From Hygrophila difformis (taxonomy: Eukaryota; Streptophyta; Magnoliopsida; Lamiales; Acanthaceae), in contig JAOANR010000006.1 in NCBI GenBank assembly GCA_030278955.1, positions 27,287,763-27,351,762 of the forward strand: a stretch of 64,000 bases of DNA. Reading direction: 5' to 3'. The notes beneath the pieces are model-generated. The model saw only the letters and a list, made by a program, of their open reading frames with translations. It made no database searches and was not told the DNA's origin. The position numbers and the translations under genes were made by a program. This document shows, in pieces, positions 57,301-64,000 of this stretch (the first letter of the stretch is position 1; every line of letters begins with the position of its first letter).

Positions 57301-58660
57301 GGACCGCCGCTCCCTTCGGCTTCCTTTTCTTCGAATGCCTTACCAAAATAATCATGCACGTGAGCTTGGAGAATACCCTGATCTGTCTGCCACTGCCCAT
57401 TATCTAATTGTAATCCATAGATACGGTTCCTTCTCCTAACTTTGGTGCGAGCATGAAAGTACGTTTTGTTGCGGTCTCCCAGCGTCACACATTTATCTCG
57501 CGATTTTTGGTACCATAATTGCTCTTCTTGTAACAACACCCTCTCCAATTCCTGCTTGAGTTCCCCTTCCAACCGGATCAACCATGCAGAATCCCAAACT
57601 TCCAACCTTTTTTCAATCCTTCTTTTCCTGTGTTACAGTCTTTTCTTCCCATCCACTATATTACCGAAAACCTCCTCATTAAACTTCATAGACTAGCGGC
57701 TCGTCTCCCCCAGCATGGATGTAAAAGGAGTTGTGGATGTGTTATCACAGCACCGTCGCACCACCTCACCATATGACTCATGTTGTGCCCATGCAGCCTC
57801 CCATCTAAACGGCCGAGGTCTCCTCACATCGAGGGAATTATTGCACAGCAACAAAAGGGGACAATGGTCGGACCCTATACGCGCAAGATGCTGGATGCGC
57901 GCCTCTCCAAACATATCTAGCCATTCCATATTCGCCACACCCCTATCCAGCCTCTTCTGAATCCTCTTATCTGCCCCTACTCGCCTCATCCAAGTGAACA
58001 TGGTCCCTACCGCCGAAATGCTAAGGAGATTACATGCATCGAGCATCTCCCTGAATTCCGCTGCCCGCTCCGGCAGAAAGACTCCCCAACTCACTTCTTC
58101 TTCTGACGTGATTTCATTCCAATCCCCCATCACGATCCAAGCCCCGTTGAAAAGGGTCGCCAACTGCTGAATATTAAGCCAATCTTGTCGCCTTCAACTC
58201 CAACCTGATCATCCTGCTCTGAATATCAACTATCGTGCATTGACACGCACAGCCTCCCGCCTTGAAAATCCATAATCCCCCCGCCCGACCTACCGTTCTT
58301 GGATGTGAAGAGGTTCATAACCGAGTCACCAAAATACCATGCGAACCCTATCATACTTTCCCTGAGATTCCACAATACAAAGAATATCCGGCTGATTTGA
58401 CCGTATACAATTTGTAAGCCATCTCTGCGTATCCTCTCCCGTAAGCCCTTGAACGTTCCATGACAGAATCTTAAAGTCCTTAAAAGCCATATAATTGATT
58501 TGTCAGGGAAGTCACTCCGTGGTCACGGGATCACATACCCTCGACCGCATCTGCCAGCTTTCCGCCCTTGAATCCGTATCACTCTTATAATCTATCCCCC
58601 TCGTCGAATCAACCCAGCCTAACGCTAAGAGCCGTGTCTTCCTAATGCACCCTGTGAAAC
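54342..58660 (-). mobile_element. L1-type LINE with RNase H, decayed
   Basis: Contains one ORF2 (58490 to 54482) and a short 3' UTR ending in an A-rich tail next to 54342, abutting the duplication of the Mutator-like element. No ORF1 is found upstream, so it is 5'-truncated or ORF1-less. About 170 bp of leader-like sequence lies upstream of ORF2. Its left end sits exactly at the ATTATTTTA duplication, so one insertion used the edge of the other. Confidence 0.85.
54482..58490 (-). pseudogene. LINE ORF2: endonuclease, reverse transcriptase, zinc knuckle, RNase H, broken
   Basis: Start 'MAFKDFKILSWNVQGL' at 58490. The endonuclease runs to about 57693, with 'MGDWNEI' and 'SDHCPLLL'. RT spans about 57605-56012: 'AAPGPDGFPAEFYRRYW', 'RPLTLCNVSFKFITK', 'RGLRQGDPLS', and catalytic FADD near 56480-56494. 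The zf-RVT region (about 55546-55240) has 'CAICGVGVEDWKHAPFEC'. RNase H (about 55100-54500) has 'HSDGS', a Glu in 'EVELYG', 'TDSLEAY' and 'NRVADALAKMA'. Frame changes near 58164, 57600, 56830, 56400, 55960, 55550 and 55100 inactivate it. It would nick target DNA and copy LINE RNA. Confidence 0.88.
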
Positions 58661-58680
58661 CACACTTATACAACTTGAAT

Positions 58681-60493
58681 TGTACCACAATATGTTCAAA
58701 ATGAGTGCATTTTACCTTAATTTATTGCACTTTTAGGTGTATTTCATGTGTTTTTATTTTTCAAGTGATCATGGTTAGATTTGGCTTATTTAAGTTAAAT
58801 TTATCATGTTTTTATGTGTTTTTAATAAGACACTGGCAAACCTAATGCATTGCAATATTTTTTCAGGCATTTAAATGATGAAAAGCTATGTTCGGAAGCT
58901 TTATTTTGGAAAATAAGGAATATTTAATGTGATATGCGCCAAGATTCGGACTTAGAAAAATTCGGAGTTGAGATCTTCCCAGGAGGCTCCGCACAGGCAT
59001 GGCGGAGCCTAAATTGCCTTCCGAGCGCCGCATCAGGCACCGTTTCAAGACTTAGAAAAATTTCAGAGGTGAAAAAGCTTCAGAATGCTCCGCACCTTCT
59101 TGGCGGCGCCTAAAACAGCCTCCAGGCGCCACTTTTGGCACCGCAATCAGAAAATTGGGAAAATTGTCAGGATGCGCCGACTCTTCTTGGTGGCGCCTGA
59201 AACCCCTTCCGAGCGCCGTTTTGGGCACCACTGAAACTCTCTGGAAACGCTCTGCAACTTTGGAGAAGAAGGCCGATAACATCGAATCATGCCGCAGGGA
59301 GTGATCAGAACGTCTTTCTGACTGTGTTCTTCGCATTCTAGGTGTTGTCTTTCTTTTTCTCGCTTTGTAATGTTTAGGATTTGCTTTTAAACATAATTTC
59401 CTACTGTTTCCATGTTTGTAAACGGATTTCTACGTTATTCGTGTTAAAAGTATTCTAGAACGGGAGTTCAGAATTACTTTTGAAGTACTAATTTATGTTT
59501 TATGGAAGTATAATAAATGTCGATGTTTATCTGTGTAATCTGGATTAATCTGCAAGAACTGTTAGAATTTGAATTAGGATTGCGTATTGGATGCCTGAAA
59601 TTGATCGACAATTATGTTTTGGCAAAAATCTGAAATCTGCATTTTTAATCTGCTAAATCTGGACTGATCGATCATTCTGCATATTTTGTCTACAATAATC
59701 TGATAAAAATTCTAATCTGTTCACATTCTAAATTTAGTATTAAAATCCATATTACCATGTTTTATTGTTATTTTACCATAATTGTTAGATTATTTACACT
59801 ATTCTGCATAATTTAAATGTTAGAATCTAATATGTATGATTTCTGCTTTGCTAAATCGGGAGATAAAAAGTGGAAATTAGATTTTAGTACCGGTCTTGGG
59901 AATAAATCACATTAAAATAGATTCTGGCATGTACACGCTGATTTGGGAAATGAAATGTGTCATTTAATCACAATAGGAAAATTGTATGCTTGGGAAAGAC
60001 TCAAATTTATGCATACACTGATGATTGCAGAATGATAGATAATTTAATTTGCTTCCATGAAGTCTGTTTTTACAAATTATGAAAATTAGGAAATTGGCAT
60101 ATTTTTAATCTTTATAAAATCATTAATTCTGCTGAAATTGATCTTTTTAGACATTGAGAAATGCTAAATCATTATGCAATTTCACTTTTATATAAAGATG
60201 GCATATTCTAAATCATTACAAGCATATATCTTATCTTTATTTTTATTATTTTAAATTTTTAACTTGCTTTATTTTTAAATTTAATGCTGTCATTTTAATT
60301 TAATCACCATTAGAATTAAACAAACTCTTTTCAAAATATAATATATATTATTAATGAACTTAAAATGACTAAGTTTTCTCCAGAATGAATTAATATTCTG
60401 CATTCCCTTGGGTTCGACCCAGTATTCACCGGTTTTTATTACTTGATGACAACCATCCGCTTGTGGTAAAATATGAGAGTGATTTCCATCAAG
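58681..60493 (+). repeat. 5' LTR of another Athila/Tat-like element
   Basis: It ends ...TTTCCATCA six bases before the primer site. The start is uncertain; TGTACCACAATATG at 58681 is the best candidate, directly after the LINE. It contains a word array (58935-59228). No second LTR lies within the window. 59340-60490 is AT-rich and non-coding. Confidence 0.6.
58935..59228 (+). repeat. GGCGCC/GCACC word array
   Basis: Three diverged units of about 75-100 bp, each with a CTCCGCAC or GCGCCGAC word, then CTTGGCGGCGCCT, then CCGAGCGCC, then GGCACC. It lies in U3 and is analogous in style to the TGACGC and GTCGCGG arrays of the other two LTR types, but with its own words. Confidence 0.7.
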
Positions 60494-60499
60494 TTTTTG

Positions 60500-60517
60500 G
60501 CGCCGTTGCCGGGGAAT
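60500..60517 (+). other. Asp-tRNA primer binding site
   Basis: TGGCGCCGTTGCCGGGGA, identical to the LARD site at 22600-22617. It lies six bases after the LTR end. Confidence 0.88.
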
Positions 60518-60606
60518 TGTTATGAAAATTATGTTGTTTTGAGTTCATTTAAATATATTTATATTATTTCTACTTTTTAAATATTGTTATAACTTTTTGC
60601 TATTCT

Positions 60607-60855
60607 ATGTCGTGCAAGGGCATCGAGCTAAATCAGTGTGTGATCCTAAAATTTGAAAGAATATTGGGTTTCTCATCTAAAAGAGAGGAAGGTTTGCAAG
60701 AGAACAAGTGTGAGGATGGCGGCGAGTTGTATGCAGCATATATAATTGAGGATTTCAAGTGGATAGCCTCGATTGAAAAGCCACCTACACTTCATTTAAA
60801 GGTATTAGCACCACACTTGAGTTACGTATTTCTCAATAAATTAGATTACTTTTAA
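60607..60855 (+). pseudogene. pol fragment upstream of RT
   Basis: An 82-codon open stretch. Its C-terminal part ('KPPTLHLKVLAPHLSYVFLN') resembles the segment just before RT in Athila/Tat pol proteins, which usually reads like 'PPKLELKPLPDHLKYAFL'. Gag and protease should lie between the primer site and this point but only about 90 bases do, so a large deletion has joined leader to pol. Confidence 0.55.
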
Positions 60856-61851
60856 TTAAATGCATTACATCGAGTGTTGATATTGGATGCTAGAAAATTT
60901 GAGATTAAATTCCACCTCTTGACAACATTACAACTTTAATGAGTTTTTTTTAAGGGAATGTTGATATTATACAATGTTTATCAATAATTCTCCTATGATT
61001 GCATTACATTTATTTAAATTGTTGTATAAAGATGTGTAATTTGACCTTATAACTCATGAATGACAGGATCATGGAAGTGCACCCACCATTTAGACCTTTA
61101 ATTTAGAAAATGGTGCATTTGTCTTTGAAAGCTGATTAGGAAAGGGAATTCACATACTGCCTTTGCATGCTTAGTAATAGTTATTTGTATCTTTTTCTTA
61201 ATATGTTTGATTTTCTTTTATTTTAGTTTATATGTCTTACTAACTATAAAAAAAAAAAGAGTGGTTCTTGCATGATTTTCATTATATGTAATTTGAAGTG
61301 ATTCTTATGCATTTGAAATGAGACGAGACAAGAAAGGAAGTGATCAATAATTGAAAGAATTTTTGTGGTGATTTAAATAAAAGAGGAGAAAAGGCTGAGA
61401 TAAATTGATGAGAGGGATTGATGAAAATAAACATAATTTTATAAATATTTATAGGAGATGATTAGAACTCATTAGGATAATTTTTTTAAAGATGAATAGG
61501 AAAATGGATAGAATATTATGTTTCGATTAAGCAAATCACACCCTATTTTTTGCTACAAAATTTGCACAAAACTGAATTTAGATGCCACTCTTCATAAATG
61601 GTTTTCGAAAACTCAGTTAAGCGCCAAAAGTAACACAAGCAAGGCATTTTGGGCATCATTTTCACCAATGATGCGTAAACACTTGTTTGATTACCATATG
61701 TAGCATAAAATGGGAACCACTGGATTTTTGCCAAACTCGAATTTTTACAAACTTTTATGCTTAAAATCCATTCCAATTCATCCTCAATTCGCTTAAAATT
61801 AATCTTTGATCCTCTAATTGGGTTAAAAACCTACCCATTTAATTTAAACCT

Positions 61852-61854
61852 TAA

Positions 61855-61926
<72 letters not shown>
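61852..61926. repeat. (AAT)n microsatellite
   Basis: About 24 uninterrupted AAT repeats, followed after about 110 bases by a shorter AAT run near 62048. Confidence 0.95.
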
Positions 61927-61927
<1 letters not shown>

Positions 61928-64000
61928 TAGTCATCTCCCTCCTGTTCTCTCTTTCACATTCCTCTCTCTATTGAATCTCACAACCGTAGTCATCATCCTC
62001 AATTCCTTTCCACCACAGTTCCTTTAAAAAATTAAAAAAATGAAAATAAAAATAATAATAATATGTTTTGTTTGTCTTTATTTTCATATTTATGGTTTAT
62101 GCATGTTTTTATTTTCATTTTATGTCACGTTATGCTTATTTGTTTAGGTTTTTAATTTTGTTAATAAAATATGCCCACCATATTTCTAATTTAATAATTA
62201 AATAGTAAATGTTATGTGGTGAAAGTAGAAGCTGAAATCTACTCGATAATTGAAGCTGAAATTGAGGCTCAAGAACCCTAGCTTCTCAAATTTGGGGATT
62301 TCTTGTTAAAGTGCCTCAAAGCTTCAATTTGGGGTAAGTATAGCTATCCTAATTCAATAATCCGTCCAATTTTGTGATTTGGTATGTGTTATTGTTAGTA
62401 TTTGTGTTGTTAATTAAATTTTGGGTTATGTAGAATGTGGGATTAAAATTGGTTTAAGTGTATAAATCCTTGTTTAAAATGAACAATATGAGTGTTAAAA
62501 TATATTTTCAAGCCCTATGCCAAAATTTATAGAGTGTTATAAAATTTCATATTACAGCTCTTTGGAAAATGGTATTACAGTATCTGAAATCTGAAATTTT
62601 CTTATAAAAATGGGTTAAAATAACATGTTTAATCTTTTAAGTTGATCTATGAATATTGTTAACCATGTTGTTTTAATCTACATTTATAAATTTTGGTAAC
62701 ATTAAAGCTTGAAACTTCATGTTTTTCTAATTTATGAAAAAGAAACATTTTTATCATAAAAACTCATCCGATGAATTTTTAACTAAAAAGGCAAACTTAT
62801 ATTATTTAAAACAATAAACTAAAAGTTCTTGATCATTATTTCAAATCATTAATAAGAACTAGTTTGCTAATTTGGTGAACTTTAAGCATTAAATTTGAAA
62901 TTTTTAACAAAAAGGGAGTTTTTATAACTTAAAAATGTGTTCTTTTTAATAATAAGTTTTAAGTTCTAGAAATTGATTTTCTTGAATTTGTAAGAGACTT
63001 AGAACTTATAGCTTTTAAAATAAAATATATTGGTCATTTAGTTGTTTAAATACCACATTCTAGGTTGATATATGTTTGCTTTATACATTGCACTTAAGTT
63101 AAACTTTTGGTTTAAACTTTAGTGTGAGGATGGGGAGGAATGCATATATTTAACACTAACCCAAAGTTTTCGTGTAACCAGGTTCCACAAATAATGTGTA
63201 AGAAATACCTCGCTACTTCGTTGGATGTTTTTGCTATGAATATTGGTTTGCTCTGCTATGCACTACTTAGGTGGTTTATTGTATTTAATATGGTGAGCAT
63301 GTGGTTAAGTTTATATTTATGTTTAAGTTATGTTTAAGCATGTTTTTAATTCTAATAAAATAGCTCTTACTTGAATCATGTTAAACTGGAATGTTGTGAG
63401 CTGTTGATTTGATAATAGGAAAGTAAATAACCATGATAATTGATGAAAGAAGCGGGATTAATGTTGTTGAAGTGTCAAATCTTTATGATTTTACACAATG
63501 CAGGCATTAAAATCAACAAATTATGATGTATAGATCATATTAAAAAAGCTGAAAATTTTTATCTATTTAAAAGGTATGATCTAATTCAGTCTAACTTTTT
63601 AAATGCATGATATATTCTTATTTTTGAAATTAAAAAGTTTTAATCCCCCATTTTAAATCTTCCATTATGCACTTAAACTAAACTGGTAGTTCAGTTTAAG
63701 TGTGAGGATGGAGGAGTTTCTATTATGATCACATTCTCGAAATTCTTCATCAACAGGTCCATTTAGTTTATTCAATGCATAAACAATTTATTTAATACAT
63801 TATCCATGGTTGAATTATCATGAAGAATGAGGGTATATTTTGCTATAGTTGTTGGCATTTTGCTGTAAATTTTGCTCTAGAACTTATGATGTTTTGCTTT
63901 TGGTGAATTCTGAAATTTATTATCTATAAAGTCTGTCCATACTTATTAAAGCTGCTGGAAATTGCGGTTAAATGTTATAATTTGAGTTATGGATGGTGTT

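Larger units (their letters stand above)
60518..64000 (+). mobile_element. degenerate interior of the Athila/Tat-like element, runs off the window
   Basis: It follows the primer site. Only one coding trace is visible (60607-60855). 61930-62350 looks like a leader: pyrimidine-rich, then TTGGGGTAAGTAT near 62330, a good splice donor. Polypurine-like GTGTGAGGATGGGGAGG (about 63122) and GTGTGAGGATGGAGGAG (about 63700) occur twice, each after TTTAAACT/CAGTTTAA-like DNA. 62400-63100 is AT-rich with no gene. Confidence 0.5.

Noticed and set aside
61518..61776. Short ORFs on both strands
   Set aside because: AT-rich chance frames with no domain and no supporting context.

Overview
This window is repetitive DNA from a flowering plant, probably a eudicot. 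I find no intact host gene. Nearly all of it is a nest of transposable elements. The plant assignment rests on the element families present: an Athila/Tat-like Ty3 element with an Asp-tRNA primer site, a Tekay/Del-type chromovirus with an iMet primer site, Mutator-like elements with 9-bp target duplications, a Stowaway MITE, hAT remnants, an L1-type LINE with C-terminal RNase H, a tRNA-derived SINE and an endogenous pararetrovirus. The species cannot be named from the sequence alone.

Layout. 1-7518: 3' half of an Athila/Tat-like element on the + strand, with a decayed third ORF, a long 3' UTR, a polypurine tract and a truncated 3' LTR full of TGACGC/GCGTCA words. 7527-45294: a decayed caulimovirid (order capsid, movement, protease, RT, RNase H, transactivator-like ORF, intergenic promoter). 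Its outer ends look like Mutator-like terminal repeats and are flanked by a perfect 9-bp duplication. Two blocks split this unit. At 12582-28702 there is a 16.1-kb non-coding large retrotransposon derivative (LARD) on the - strand, with 7.4-kb and 6.1-kb LTRs and target duplication GTTGG. At 30346-44358 there is a solo LTR (duplication CAATA), itself split by a young, nearly intact Tekay-like element (31136-42310, duplication GTAGG). 46322-48500: a second, inverted and truncated copy of the pararetrovirus unit with the same outer end. 48501-54341: AT-rich DNA with hAT, Stowaway, Mutator-like and SINE insertions. 54342-58660: an L1-type LINE on the - strand. 58681-64000: the LTR and degenerate interior of another Athila/Tat-like element.

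How the parts relate. The LARD and the 1-7518 element share LTR ends, 3' UTR and polypurine tract, so the LARD looks like a non-autonomous relative that would need proteins from an element of that kind. The Tekay element has uninterrupted gag and pol reading frames and LTRs differing at only about 20 positions by eye, so it is the youngest large insertion and the only plausible source of recent transposition proteins here. Inferred order: pararetrovirus/Mutator unit, then LARD and the related chromovirus whose solo LTR remains, then Tekay into the solo LTR and a Mutator-like element into one LARD LTR.

The most unusual points are the Mutator-like ends on two copies of a pararetrovirus, the LTR word arrays that differ wholesale between relatives (GCGTC versus GCGAC) yet match on both sides of the TATA box within each LTR, the repeated hairpin plus polypurine modules inside the LARD, and a fossil LTR start just upstream of the Tekay 3' LTR.
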